Source: Fasciola hepatica (lineage: Eukaryota; Platyhelminthes; Trematoda; Plagiorchiida; Fasciolidae). From it: 64,000 nucleotides of DNA. The stretch covers positions 851,001 through 915,000 of the forward strand of contig CANUEZ040000196.1 in NCBI GenBank assembly GCA_948099385.1. The letters are read 5' to 3'. The position numbers and the translations under genes were made by a program. Under the pieces are notes generated by a model, which was not told where the DNA came from, made no database searches, and saw nothing but the letters and a program-made list of their open reading frames with translations. This document shows positions 41,301 to 54,748 of the stretch, piece by piece. Numbering within the stretch: the first letter of the stretch is position 1; the number at the start of each line of letters is the position of its first letter.

Positions 41301-42175
41301 TATAGCACCCTTCCCAAACTCGCTTCAAATTTGAATGGTAAGAACCAGCTTCGCGCACACCGGTCCACTCCTATGATGGATGACTTCTCTGTAGGGTCCT
41401 GAGTACAACCAACGCATTCCCAAATGAACAACCTACACAGCTTCCTTACTATGCATGCAATTGATTAGTAGTACGAGATTAGATCAGATCAGATTAGATT
41501 AGATTTGTATGATATGATTGATCATGCAGCTTGAACGCTCAACTGAGCATTGAAATCCATGGAACTACTGTACAGCTGTTTCATCCTCTAAGGGACTCAA
41601 CTCATCAGCAGTGCACATCGACCGAGCAACCACGGGCACTCCAACAACCGGTGAACCATTGTGAATCGAACAACTTAACAACACAAGGCTAACCGGGATG
41701 TCTCTCAACGTTTTTTTCAACATCTACACTACATGATATAGCACCGTTCCGAAACTCGCTTCAAATTTGAATGGTAAGAACCAGCTTCGCGCACAACGAT
41801 CGACTCCTATGATGGATGACTTCTCTGTACGAGCCTAAGTACAACCAACGCATTCCCAAATGAACAACCTACACAGCTTCCTTACTATGCATGCAATTGA
41901 TTAGTAGTACGAGATCAGATTAGATCAGATTAGATTAGATTTGTATAATATGATTGATCATGCAGCTTGAACGCTCAACTGAGCATTGAAATCCATGGAA
42001 GCACTGTACAGCTGTTTCATCCTCTAAGGGACTCGACTCATCAGCAGTGCACATCGACCGACAAACACACGGGCACTCCAACAACCGGTGAACCATTGTG
42101 AATCGAACAACTTAACAACACAAGGCTATCCGGGATGGCTATCAACGCTTTGTTCAACATCTACACTACATCATA
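41301..42175 (+). repeat. Monomers 96-97, including the 439-bp unit
   Basis: Starts are 41301 and 41737. Unit 96 has CACCGGTCCACTCC (41358), GGGTCCTGAG and GTATGATATGATTG. Unit 97 has GTTCCGAAACTCG (41747), GCACAACGATCG and GTACGAGCC, and it ends in CATCATATATAG, an extra TA that makes it 439 bp. Confidence 0.85.
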
Positions 42176-43901
42176 TATAGCACCCTTCCCAAACTCGCTT
42201 CAAATTTGAATGGTAAGAACCAGCTTCGCGCACACCGATCGACTCCTATGATGGATGACTTCTCTGTAGGGGCCTAAGTACAACCAACGCATTCCCAAAT
42301 GAACAACCTACACAGCTTCCTTACTATGCATGCAATTGATTAGTAGTACGAGATTAGATTAGATTAGATTAGATTTGTATAATATGATTGATCATGCAGC
42401 TTGAACGCTCAACTGAGCATTGAAATCCATGGAAGCACTGTACAGCTGTTTCATCCTCTAAGGGACTCGACTCATCAGCAGTGCACATCGACCGAGCCCC
42501 CACGGGCACTCCAACAACCGGTGAACCATTGTGAATCGAACAACTTAACAACACAAGGCTATCCGGGATGGCTATCAACGCGTTGTTCAACATCTACACT
42601 ACATGATATAGCACCCTTCCCAAACTCGCTTCAAATTTGAATGGTAAGAACCAGCTTCGCGCACACCGATCCACTCCTATGATGGATGACTTCTCTGTAG
42701 GGGCCTAAGTACAACCAACGCATTCCCAAATGAACAACCTACACAGCTTCCTTACTATGCATGCAATTTATTAGTAGTACGAGATTAGATTAGATTAGAT
42801 TAGATTTGTATAATATGATTGATCATGCAGCTTGAACGCTCAACTGAGCATTGAAATCCATGGAAGCACTGTACAGCTGTTTCATCCTCTAAGGGACTCG
42901 ACTCATCAGCAGTGCACATCGACCGACAAACACACGGGCACTCCAACAACCGGTGAACCCTTGCGAATCGATCAAATTAAAAACACAGGGCTATCCGGGA
43001 TGACTATCAACGCTTTGTTCAACATCTACACTACATGATATAGCACCCTTCCCAAACTCGCTTCAAATTTGAATGGTAAGAACCAGCTTCGCGCACACCG
43101 ATCCACTCCTATGATGGATGACTTCTCTGTAGGGGCCTAAGTACAACCAACGCATTCCCAAATGAACAACCTACACAGCTTCCTTACTATGCATGCAATT
43201 GATTAGTAGTACGAGATTAGATTAGATTAGATTAGATTTGTATAATATGATTGATCATGCACCTTGAACGCTCAACTGAGCATTGAAATCCATGGAAGCA
43301 CTGTACAGCTGTTTCATCCTCTAAGGAACTCGACTCATCAGCAGTGCACATCGACCGACAAACACACGGGCACTCCAACAACCGGTGAACCATTGTGAAT
43401 CGAACAACTTAACAACACAAGGCTATCCGGGATGGCTATCAACGCCTTGTTCAACATCTACACTACATGATATAGCACCCTTCCCAAACTCGCTTCAAAT
43501 TTGAATGGTAAGAACCAGCTTCGCGCACACCGATCCACTCCTATGATGGATGACTTCTCTGTAGGGACCTAAGTACAACCAACGCATTCCCAAATGAACA
43601 ACCTACACAGCTTCCTTACTATGCATGCAATTGATTAGTAGTACGAGATTAGATTAGATTAGATTAGATTTGTATAATATGATTGATCATGCTGCTTGAA
43701 CGCTCAACTGAGCATTGAAATCCATGGAAGCACTGTACAGCTGTTTCATCCTCTAAGGGACTCGACTCATCAGCAGTGCACATCGACCGAGCAACCACGG
43801 GCACTCCAACAACCGGTGAACCATTGTGAATCGAACAACTTAACAACACAAGGCTATCCGGGATGGCTATCAACGCTTTGTTCAACATCTACACTACATG
43901 A
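42176..43901 (+). repeat. Four consecutive monomers with pure GATTA tracts
   Basis: Starts are 42176, 42607, 43039 and 43471 (431-432 bp each). All four have an uninterrupted run of GATTA with no GATCA (near 42352, 42782, 43214, 43646), which is unusual in this window. They therefore look like recent amplification of a single unit in a one-monomer register. They differ elsewhere: GCCCCCACGGG in the first, GCAACCACGGG near 43790, and CCCTTGCGAATCG (42958) with AAAAACACAGGG (42978) in the second. Confidence 0.75.
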
Positions 43902-46500
43902 TATAGCACCCTTCCCAAACTCGCTTCAAATTTGAATGGTAAGAACCAGCTTCGCGCACACCGATCCACTCCTATGATGGATGACTTCTCTGTAGGGGCC
44001 TAAGTACAACCAACGCATTCCCAAATGAACAACCTACACAGCTTCCTTACTATGCATGCAATTGATTAGTAGTACGAGATTAGATCAGATTAGATTAGAT
44101 TTGTATAATATGATTGATCATGCAGCTTGAACGCTCAACTGAGCATTGAAATGCATGGAAGCACTGTACAGCTGTTTCATCCTCTAAGGGACTCGACTCA
44201 TCAGCAGTGCACATCGACCGAGCAACCACGGGCACTCCAACAACCGGTGAACCCTTGTGAATCGAACAACTTAACAACACAAGGCTATCCGCGATGGCTC
44301 TCAACGCTTTGTTCAACATCTACACTACATGATATAGCACCCTTCCCAAACTCGCTTCAAATTTGAATGGTAAGAACCAGCTTCGCGCACACCGATCGAC
44401 TCCTATGATGGATGACTTCTCTGTAGGGGCCTAAGTACAACGAACGCATTCCCAAATGAACAACCTACACAGCTTCCTTACTATGCATGCAATTGATTAG
44501 TAGTACGAGATTAGATCAGATTAGATTAGATTTGTATAATATGATTGATCATGCAGCTTGAACGCTCAACTGAGCATTGAAATCCATGGAAGCACTGTAC
44601 AGCTGTTTCATCCTCTAAGGGACTCGACTCATCAGCAGTGCACATCGACCGACAAACACACGGGCACTCCAACAACCGGTGAAAACTTCTGAATCGATCA
44701 AATTAACAACACAAGGCTATCCGGGATGGCTATCAACGCTTTGTTCAACATCTACACTACATCATATATAGCACCCTTCCCAAACTCGCTTCAAATTTGA
44801 ACGGTAAGAACCAGCTTCGCGCACACCGATCGACTCCTATGATGGATGACTTCTCTGTAGGGGCCTAAGTACAACCAACGCATTCCCAAACGAACAACCT
44901 ACACAGCTTCCTTACTATGCATGCAATTGATTAGTAGTACGAGATTAGATTAGATTAGATTAGATTAGATTTGTATAATATGATTGATCATGCAGCTTGA
45001 ACGCTCAACTGAGCATTGAAATCCATGGAAGCACTGTACAGCTGTTTCATCATCTAAGGGACTCGACTCATCAGCAGTGCACATCGACCGACAAACACAC
45101 GGGCACTCCAACAACCGGTGAACCATTGTGAATCGAACAACTTAACAACACAAGGCTATCCGGGATGGCTATCAACGCTTTGTTCAACATCTACACTACA
45201 TGATATAGCACCCTTCCCAAACTCGCTTCAAATTTGAATGGTAAGAACCAGCTTCGCGCACACCGATCGACTCCTATGATGGATGACTTCTCTGTAGGGG
45301 CCTAAGTACAACCAACGCATTCCCAAATGAACAACCTACACAGCTTCCTTACTATGCATGCAATTGATTAGTAGTACGAGATTAGATCAGATTAGATTAG
45401 ATTTGTATAATATGATTGATCATGCAGCTTGAACGCTCAACTGAGCATTGAAATGCATGGAAGCACTGTACAGCTGTTTCATCCTCTAAGGGACTCGACT
45501 CATCAGCAGTGCACATCGACCGAGCAACCACGGGCACTCCAACAACCGGTGAACCCTTGTGAATCGAACAACTTAACAACACAAGGCTATCCGCGATGGC
45601 TCTCAACGCTTTGTTCAACATCTACACTACATGATATAGCACCCTTCCCAAACTCGCTTCAAATTTGAATGGTAAGAACCAGCTTCGCGCACACCGATCG
45701 ACTCCTATGATGGATGACTTCTCTGTAGGGGCCTAAGTACAACGAACGCATTCCCAAATGAACAACCTACACAGCTTCCTTACTATGCATGCAATTGATT
45801 AGTAGTACGAGATTAGATCAGATTAGATTAGATTTGTATAATATGATTGATCATGCAGCTTGAACGCTCAACTGAGCATTGAAATCCATGGAAGCACTGT
45901 ACAGCTGTTTCATCCTCTAAGGGACTCGACTCATCAGCAGTGCACATCGACCGACAAACACACGGGCACTCCAACAACCGGTGAACACTTCTGAATCGAT
46001 CAAATTAACAACACAAGGCTATCCGGGATGGCTATCAACGCTTTGTTCAACATCTACACTACATCATATATAGCACCCTTCCCAAACTCGCTTCAAATTT
46101 GAATGGTAAGAACCAGCTTCGCGCACACCGATCGACTCCTATGATGGATGACTTCTCTGTAGGGGCCTAAGTACAACCAACGCATTCCCAAACGAACAAC
46201 CTACACAGCTTCCTTACTATGCATGCAATTGATTAGTAGTACGAGATTAGATCAGATTAGATTAGATTTGTATACTATGATTGATCATGCAGCTTGAACG
46301 CTCAACTGAGCATTGAAATCCATGGAAGCACTGTACAGCTGTTTCATCATCTAAGGGACTCGACTCATCAGCAGTGCACATCGACCGACAAACACACGGG
46401 CACTCCAACAACCGGTGAACCATTGTGAATCGAACAACTTAACAACACAAGGCTATCCGGGATGGCTATCAACGCTTTGTTCAACATCTACACTACATGA
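43902..46500 (+). repeat. Two copies of a trimer HOR (1302 and 1297 bp)
   Basis: Starts are 43902, 44333, 44767 and 45204, 45635, 46069. Shared variants in order are AATGCATGG with GAGCAACCACGGG and CCGCGATGGCTCTC (44152 and 45454 onward), TACAACGAACGC (44438, 45740), ACTTCTGAATCG (44684, 45986), CATCATATATAG, CCCAAACGAAC (44884, 46187) and TTTCATCATCTAAGGG (45046, 46342). The last unit of copy 2 has a shorter tract and GTATACTATG (46270). Confidence 0.9.
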
Positions 46501-47369
46501 TATAGCACCCTTCCCAAACTCGCTTCAAATTTGAATGGTAAGAACCAGCTTCGCGCACACCGATCGACTCCTATGATGGATGACTTCTCTGTAGGGGCCT
46601 AAGTACAACCAACGCATTCCCAAATGAACAACCTACACAGCTTCCTTACTATGCATGCAATTGATTAGTAGTAGGAGATTAGATCAGATCAGATTAGATT
46701 AGATTTGTATAATATGATTGATCATGCAGCTTGAACGCTCAACTGAGCATTGAAATCCATGGAAGCACTGTACAGCTGTTTCATCCTCTAAGGGACTCGA
46801 CTCATCAGCAGTGCACATCGACCGACAAACACACGGGCACTCCAACAACCGGTGAACCATTGTGAATCGAACAACTTAACAACACAAGGCTATCCGGGAT
46901 GGCTATCAACGCCTTGTTCAACACCTACACTACATGATATAGCACCCTTCCCAAACTCGCTTCAAATTTGAATGGTAAGAACCAGCTTCGCGCACACCGA
47001 TCCACTCCTATGATGGATGACTTCTCTGTAGGGGCCTAAGTACAACCAACGCATTCCCAAATGAACAACCTACACAGCTTCCTTACTATGCATGCAATTG
47101 ATTAGTAGTACGAGAATAGATCAGATTAGATTAGATTTATATAATATGATTGATCATGCAGCTTGAACGCTCAACTGAGCATTGAAATCCATGGAAGCAC
47201 TGTACAGCTGTTTCATCCTCTAAGGGACTCGACTCATCAGCAGTGCACATCGACCGACAAACACACGGGCACTCCAACAACCGGTGAACCATTGTGAATC
47301 GAACAACTTAACAACACAAGACTATCCGGGATGGCTATCAACGCTTTGTTCAACATCTACACTACATGA
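46501..47369 (+). repeat. Monomers 108-109
   Basis: Starts are 46501 and 46938. Ordinary units: the first has GTAGTAGGAG before its tract (46668) and AACACCTACAC (46920); the second has GAATAGATCAG and ATTTATATAATATG like units 56 and 61. No HOR partner is clear and no gene is present. Confidence 0.85.
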
Positions 47370-50300
47370 TATAGCACCCTTCCAAAACTCGCTTCAAATT
47401 TGAATGGTAAGAACCAGCTTCGCGCACATCGATCCACTCCTATGATGGATGACTTCTCTGTAGGGGCTTTAGTACAACCAACGCATTCCCAAATGAAAAA
47501 CCCAAACAGAATCCCTACTATGCATGCGATTGCTTAGTAGTACTAGATTAGATTAGATTATATTAGATTAGATTTGTATAATATGATTGATCATGCAGCT
47601 TGAACGCTCAACTGAGCATTGAAATCCATGGAAGCACTGTACAGCTGTTTCATCCTCTAAGGGACTCGACTCATCAGCAGTGCACATCGACCGACAAACA
47701 CACGGGCACTCCAACAACCGGTGAACCATTGTGAATCGAACAACTTAACAACACAAGGCTATTCGGGATGGCTATCAACGCTTTGTTCAACATCTACACT
47801 ACATGATATAGCACTCTTCCCAAACTCGCTTCAAATTTGAATGGTAAGAACCAGCTTCGCGCACACCGATCCACTCCTATGATGGATGACTTCTCTGTAG
47901 GGGCCTAAGTACAACCAACGCATTCCCAAATGAACAACCTACACAGCTTTCTCACTGTGCATGCAATTGAGTAGTAGTACGAGATTAGATCAGATTTGAT
48001 TTGTATAATATGATTGATCATGCAATTTGAACGCTCAACTGAGCATTGAAATCCATGGAAGCACTGTACAGCTGTTTCATCCTCTAAGGGACTCGACTCA
48101 TCAGCAGTGCACATCGACCGACAAACACACGGGCACTCCAACAACCGGTGAACCATTGTGAATCGAACAACTTAACAACACAAGGCTATCCGGGATGGCT
48201 ATCAACGCTTTGTTCAACATCTACACTACATGATATAGCACCCTTCCCAAACTCGCTTCAAATTTGAATGGTAAGAACCAGATTCGCGCACACCGATCCA
48301 CTCCTATGATGGATGACTTCTCTGTAGGGGCCTAAGTACAACCAACGCATTCCCAAATGAACAACCCAAACAGATTCCTTACTATGCATGCAATTGATTA
48401 GTAGTACGAGATCAGATTAGATCAGATCAGATTAGATTAGATTTGTATAATATGATTGATCATGCAGCTTGAACGCTCAACTGAGCATTGAAATCCATGG
48501 AAGCACTGTACAGCTGTTTCATCCTCTAAGGGACTCGACTCATCAGCAGTGCACATCGACCGACAAACACACGGGCACTCCAACAACCGGTGAACCATTG
48601 TGAATCGAACAACTTAACAACACAAGGCTATCCGGGATGGCTATCAACGCTTTGTTCAACATCTACACTACATGATATAGCACCCTTCCTAAACTCGCTT
48701 CAAATTTGAATGGTAAGAACCAGCTTCGCGCACACCGATCGACTCCTATGATGGATGACTTCTCTGTAGGGGCTTTAGTACAACCAACGCATTCCCAAAT
48801 GAAAAACCCAAACAGAATCCCTACTATGCATGCGATTGCTTAGTAGTACGAGATTAGATTAGATTAGATTAGATTAGATTTGTATAATATGATTGATCAT
48901 GCAGCTTGAACGCTCAACTGAGCATTGAAATCCATGGAAGCACTGTACAGCTGTTTCATCCTCTAAGGGACTCGACTCATCAGCAGTGCACATCGACCGA
49001 CAAACACACGGACACTCCAACAACCGGTGAACCATTGTGAATCGATCAAATTAACAACACAAGGCTATTCGGGATGGCTATCAACGCTTTGTTCAACATC
49101 TACACTACATGATATAGCACCCTTCCAAAACTCGCTTCAAATTTGAATGGTAAGAACCAGCTTCGCGCACACCGATCCACTCCTATGATGGATGACTTCT
49201 CTGTAGGGGCCTAAGTACAACCAACGCATTCCCAAATGAACAACCTACACAGCTTTCTCACTGTGCATGCAATTGATTAGTAGTACGAGATTAGATCAGA
49301 TTTGATTTGTATAATATGATTGATCATGCAATTTGAACGCTCAACTGAGCATTGAAATCCATGGAAGCACTGTACAGCTGTTTCATCCTCTAAGGGACTC
49401 GACTCATCAGCAGTGCACATCGACCGACAAACACACGGGCACTCCAACAACCGGTGAACCATTGTGAATCGAACAACTTAACAACACAAGGCTATCCGGG
49501 ATGGCTATCAACGCTTTGTTCAACATCTACACTACATGATATAGCACCCTTCCCAAACTCGCTTCAAATTTGAATGGTAAGAACCAGCTTCGCGCACACC
49601 GATCCACTCCTATGACGGATGACTTCTCTGTAGGGGCTTTAGTACAACCAACGCATTCCCAAATGAAAAACCCAAACAGAATCCCTACTATGCATGCGAT
49701 TGCTTAGTAGTACTAGATTAGATTAGATTATATTAGATTAGATTTGTATAATATGATTGATCATGCAGCTTGAACGCTCAACTGAGCATTGAAATCCATG
49801 GAAGCGCTGTACAGCTGTTTCATCCTCTAAGGGACTCGACTCATCAGCAGTGCACATCGACCGACAAACACACGGGCACTCCAACAACCGGTGAACCATT
49901 GTGAATCGAACAACTTAACAACACAAGGCTATTCGGGATGGCTATCAACGCTTTGTTCAACATCTACACTACATGATATAGCACTCTTCCCAAACTCGCT
50001 TCAAATTTGAATGGTAAGAACCAGCTTCGCGCACACCGATCCACTCCTATGATGGATGACTTCTCTGTAGGGGCCTAAGTACAACCAACGCATTCCCAAA
50101 TGAACAACCTACACAGCTTTCTCACTGTGCATGCAATTGATTTGTAGTACGAGATTAGATCAGATTTGATTTGTATAATATGATTGATCATGCAATTTGA
50201 ACGCTCAACTGAGCATTGAAATCCATGGAAGCACTGTACAGCTGTTTCATCCTCTAAGGGACTCGACTCATCAGCAGTGCACATCGACCGACAAACACAC

Positions 50301-52138
50301 GGGCACTCCAACAACCGGTGAACCATTGTGAATCGAACAACTTAACAACACAAGGCTATCCGGGATGGCTATCAACGCTTTGTTCAACATCTACACTACA
50401 TGATATAGCACCCTTCCCAAACTCGCTTCAAATTTGAATGGTAAGAACCAGATTCGCGCACACCGATCCACTCCTATGATGGATGACTTCTCTGTAGGGG
50501 CCTAAGTACAACCAACGCATTCCCAAATGAACAACCTACACAGATTCCTTACTATGCATGCAATTGATTAGTAGTACGAGATTAGATCACATTAGATTAG
50601 ATTTGTATAATATGATTGATCATGCAGCTTGAACGCTCAACTGAGCATTGAAATCCATGGAAGCACTGTACAGCTGTTTCATCCTCTAAGGGACTCGACT
50701 CATCAGCAGTGCACATCGACCGACAAACACACGGGCACTCCAACAACCGGTGAACCATTGTGAATCGAACAACTTAACAACACAAGGCTATCCGGGATGG
50801 CTATCAACGCTTTGTTCAACATCTACACTACATCATATATAGCACCCTTCCCAAACTCGCTTCAAATTTGAATGGTAAGAACCAGCTTCGCGCACACCGA
50901 TCGACTCCTATGATGGATGACTTCTCTGTAGGGGCTTTAGTACAACCAACGCATTCCCAAATGAAAAACCCAAACAGAATCCCTACTATGCATGCGATTG
51001 CTTAGTAGTACGAAATTAGATTAGATTAGATTAGATTAGATTTGTATAATATGATTGATCATGCAGCTTGAACGCTCAACTGAGCATTGAAATCCATGGA
51101 AGCACTGTACAGCTGTTTCATCCTCTAAGGGACTCGACTCATCAGCAGTGCACATCGACCGACAAACACACGGGCACTCCAACAACCGGTGAACCATTGT
51201 GAATCGAACAACTTAACAACACAAGGCTATTCGGGATGGCTATCAACGCTTTGTTCAACATCTACACTACATGATATAGCACCCTTCCAAAACTCGCTTC
51301 AAATTTGAATGGTAAGAACCAGCTTCGCGCACACCGATCGACTCCTATGATGGATGACTTCTCTGTAGGGGCCTAAGTACAACCAACGCATTCCCAAATG
51401 AACAACCTACACAGCTTTCTCACTGTGCATGCAATTGATTAGTAGTACGAAATTAGATCAGATTTGATTTGTATAATATGATTGATCATGCAATTTGAAC
51501 GCTCAACTGAGCATTGAAATCCATGGAAGCACTGTACAGCTGTTTCATCCTCAAAGGGACTCGACTCATCAGCAGTGCACATCGACCGACAAACACACGG
51601 GCACTCCAACAACCGGTGAACCATTGTGAATCGAACAACTTAACAACACAAGGCTATCCGGGATGGCTATCAACGCTTTGTTCAACATCTACACTACATG
51701 ATATAGCACCCTTCCCAAACTCGCTTCAAATTTGAATGGTAAGAACCAGATTCGCGCACACCGATCCACTCCTATGATGGATGACTTCTCTGTAGGGGCC
51801 TAAGTACAACCAACGCATTCCCAAATGAAAAACCCAAACAGCTTCCTTACTATGCATGCAATTGATTAGTAGTACGAGATTAGATTAGATCAGATTAGAT
51901 TAGATTTGTATAATATGATTGATCATGCAGCTTGAACGCTCAACTGAGCATTGAAATCCATGGAAGCACTGTACAGCTGTTTCATCCTCTAAGGGACTCG
52001 ACTCATCAGCAGTGCACATCGACCGACAAACACACGGGCACTCCAACAACCGGTGAACCATAGTGAATCGAACAACTTAACAACACAAGACTATGCGGGA
52101 TGGCTATCAACGCTTTGTTCAACATCTACACTACATCA
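47370..52138 (+). repeat. HOR block A-B-C-A-B-A-B-C-A-B-C
   Basis: Starts are 47370 A, 47807 B, 48234 C, 48676 A, 49113 B, 49540 A, 49977 B, 50404 C, 50838 A, 51275 B and 51702 C. A units have GGGGCTTTAGTAC (47463, 48770, 49632, 50931), ACAGAATCCC and TGCATGCGATTGC. B units have ACAGCTTTCTCACTGTG (47944, 49251, 50111, 51413), a short tract ending AGATTTGATTTG, and GCAATTTGAACGC; each B is exactly 427 bp. C units have ACCAGATTCGCGC (48277, 50447, 51747). One C is missing after the second A-B, so trimer and dimer registers alternate. Unit 112 (C) is the longest monomer, 442 bp. Confidence 0.93.
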
Positions 52139-52203
52139 TATGGCACTCTTCCCAAACTCGCCTCAAATTTGAATGGTAAGAACCAGCTTCGCGCACACCG
52201 ATC
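51841..52203 (+). repeat. 363-bp block identical to one 8700 bp downstream
   Basis: Bases 51841-52203 match 60541-60903 with no difference seen. They include four variants found nowhere else in the window: ACCATAGTGAATCG (52048), GACTATGCGGG (52089), CATCATATGGCACTC (52134) and CTCGCCTCAAAT (52157). The distance is exactly 8700 bp, twenty monomers. Flanks differ at once: AAAAACCCAAACA here against ACAACCTACACA there on the left, and ATCCACTCC against ATCGACTCC on the right. Confidence 0.9.
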
Positions 52204-54748
52204 CACTCCTATGATGGATGACTTCTCTGTAGGGGCCTAAGTACAACCAACGCATTCCCAAATGAACAACCTACACAGCTTCCTTAGTATGCATGCAATT
52301 GATTAGTAGTACGAGATTAGATTAGATCAGATTAGATTAGATTTGTATAATATGATTGATCATGCAGCTTGAACGCTCAACTGAACATTGAAATGGATGG
52401 AAGCACTGTACAGCTGTTTCATCCTCTAAGGGACTCGACTCATCAGCAGTGCACATCGACTGAGCCCCCACGGGCACTCCGACATTCGCAGAACCATTGT
52501 GAATCGATCAAATTAGCAACACGAGGCAATCCGGGATGGCTATCAACGCTTTGTTCAACATCTACACTACATGATATAGCACCCTTCCAAAACTCGCTTC
52601 AAATTTGAATGGTAAGAACCAGATTCGCGCACACCGATCGACTCCTATGATGGATGACTTCTCTGTACGGGCCTAAGTACAACCAACGCATTCCCAAATG
52701 AACAACCTACACAGCTTCCTTACTATGCATGCAATTGATTAGTAGTACGAGATTAGATCAGATCAGATTAGATTAGATTTGTATAATATGATTGATCATG
52801 CAGCTTGAACGCTCAACTGAGCATTGAAATCCATGGAAGCACTGTACAGCTGTTTCATCCTCTAAGGGACTCGACTCATCAGCAGTGCACATCGACCGAC
52901 AAACACACGGGCACTCCAACAACCGGTGAACCATTGTGAATCGAACAACTTAACAACACAAGGCTATCCGGGATGGCTATCAACGCTTTGTTCAACATCT
53001 ACACTACGTGATATAGCACCCTTCCCAAACTCGCTTTAAATTTGAATGGTAAGAACCAGCTTCGCGCACACCGATCCACTCCTATGATGGATGACTTCTC
53101 TGTAGGGGCCTAAGTACAACCAACGCATTCCCAAATGAACAACCTACACAGCTTCCTTACTATGCATGCAATTGATTAGTAGTACGAGATTAGATTAGAT
53201 TAGATTAGATTTGTATAACATGATTGATCATGCAGCTTGAACGCTCAACTGAGCATTGAAATCCATGGAAGCACTGTACAGCTGTTTCATCCTCTAAGGA
53301 ACTCGACTCATCTGCAGTGCACATCGACCGAGCCCCCACGGCCACTCCAACAACCGGTGAACCATTGTGAATCGAACAACCTAACTACACATGGCTATCC
53401 GGGATGGCTATCAACGCTTTGTTCAACATCTACACTACATGATATAACACCCTTCCACAACTCGCTTCAAATTTGAATGGTAAGAACCAGCTTCGCGCAC
53501 ACCGATCCACTCCTATGATGGATGACTTCTCTGTAGGGGCCTAAGTACAACCAACGCATTCCCAAATGGACAACCTACACAGCTTCCTTACTATGCATGC
53601 AATTGATTAGTAGTACGAGATTAGATCACATTAGATTAGATTTGTATAATATGATTGATCATGCAGCTTGAACGCTCAACTGAGCATTGAATTCCATGGA
53701 AGCACTGTACAGCTGTTTCGTCCTCTAAGGGACTCGACTCATCAGCAGTGCACATCGACCGAGCCCCCACTAACCATCAAACAACTGGTGAAACATTGTG
53801 AATCGAAAAACCTAACAACACAAGGCTATCCGGGATGGCTCTCAACGCTTTGTTCAACATCTACACTACATCATATAGCACCCTTCCCAAGCTCGCTCTT
53901 AATTTGAATGGTAAGAACCAGCTTCGCGCACACCGATCCACTCCTATGATGGATGACTTCTCTGTACGGGCCTAAGTACAACCAACGCATTCCCAAATGA
54001 ACAACCTACACAGCTTCCTTACTATGCATGCAATTGATTAATAGTAGGAGATTAGATTAGATCAGATTAGATTAGATTTGTATAATATGATTGATCATGC
54101 AGCTTGAACGCTCAACTGAGCATTGAAATCCATGGAAGCACTGTACAGCTGTTTCATCCTCTGAGGGACTCGACTCATCAGCAGTGCACATCGACCGAGC
54201 AACCACGGGCACTCCAACAACCGGTGAACCCTTGTGAATCGATCAAATTAAAAAAACAGGGCTATCCGGGATGGCTATCAACGCTTTGTTCAACATCTAC
54301 ACTACATCATATATAGCACCCTTCCCAAACTCGCTTCAAATTTGAATGGTAAGAACCAGCTTCGCGCACACCGATCCACTCCTATGATGGATGACTTCTC
54401 TGTAGGGGCCTAAGTACAACCAACGCATTCCCAAATGAACAACCTACACAGCTTCCTTACTATGCATGCAATTGATTAGTAGTACGAGATCAGATTAGAT
54501 CAGATTAGATTAGATTTGTATAATATGATTGATCATGCAGCTTGAACGCTCAACTGAGCATTGAAATCCATGGAAGCACTGTACAGCTGTTTCATCCTCT
54601 AAGGGACTCGACTCATCTGCAGTGCACATCGACCGACAAACACACGGGCACTCCAACAACCGGTGAACCATTGTGAATCGAAAAACCTAACAACACAAGG
54701 CTATCCGGGATGGCTCTCAACGCTTTGTTCAACATCTACACTACATGA
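52139..54748 (+). repeat. Monomers 121-126, heterogeneous units
   Basis: Starts are 52139, 52575, 53012, 53443, 53874 and 54312. Unit 121 has GAACATTGAAATGGATGG (52383) and GACATTCGCAGAACC (52481). Unit 123 has TCTGCAGTGC (53311) and ACTACACATGGC. Unit 124 has the rare CCCACTAACCATC cassette (53765). Unit 125 starts with CTTCCCAAGCTCGCTC (53882) and has TTAAAAAAACAGGG (54247). No HOR was seen and no gene is present. Confidence 0.85.
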
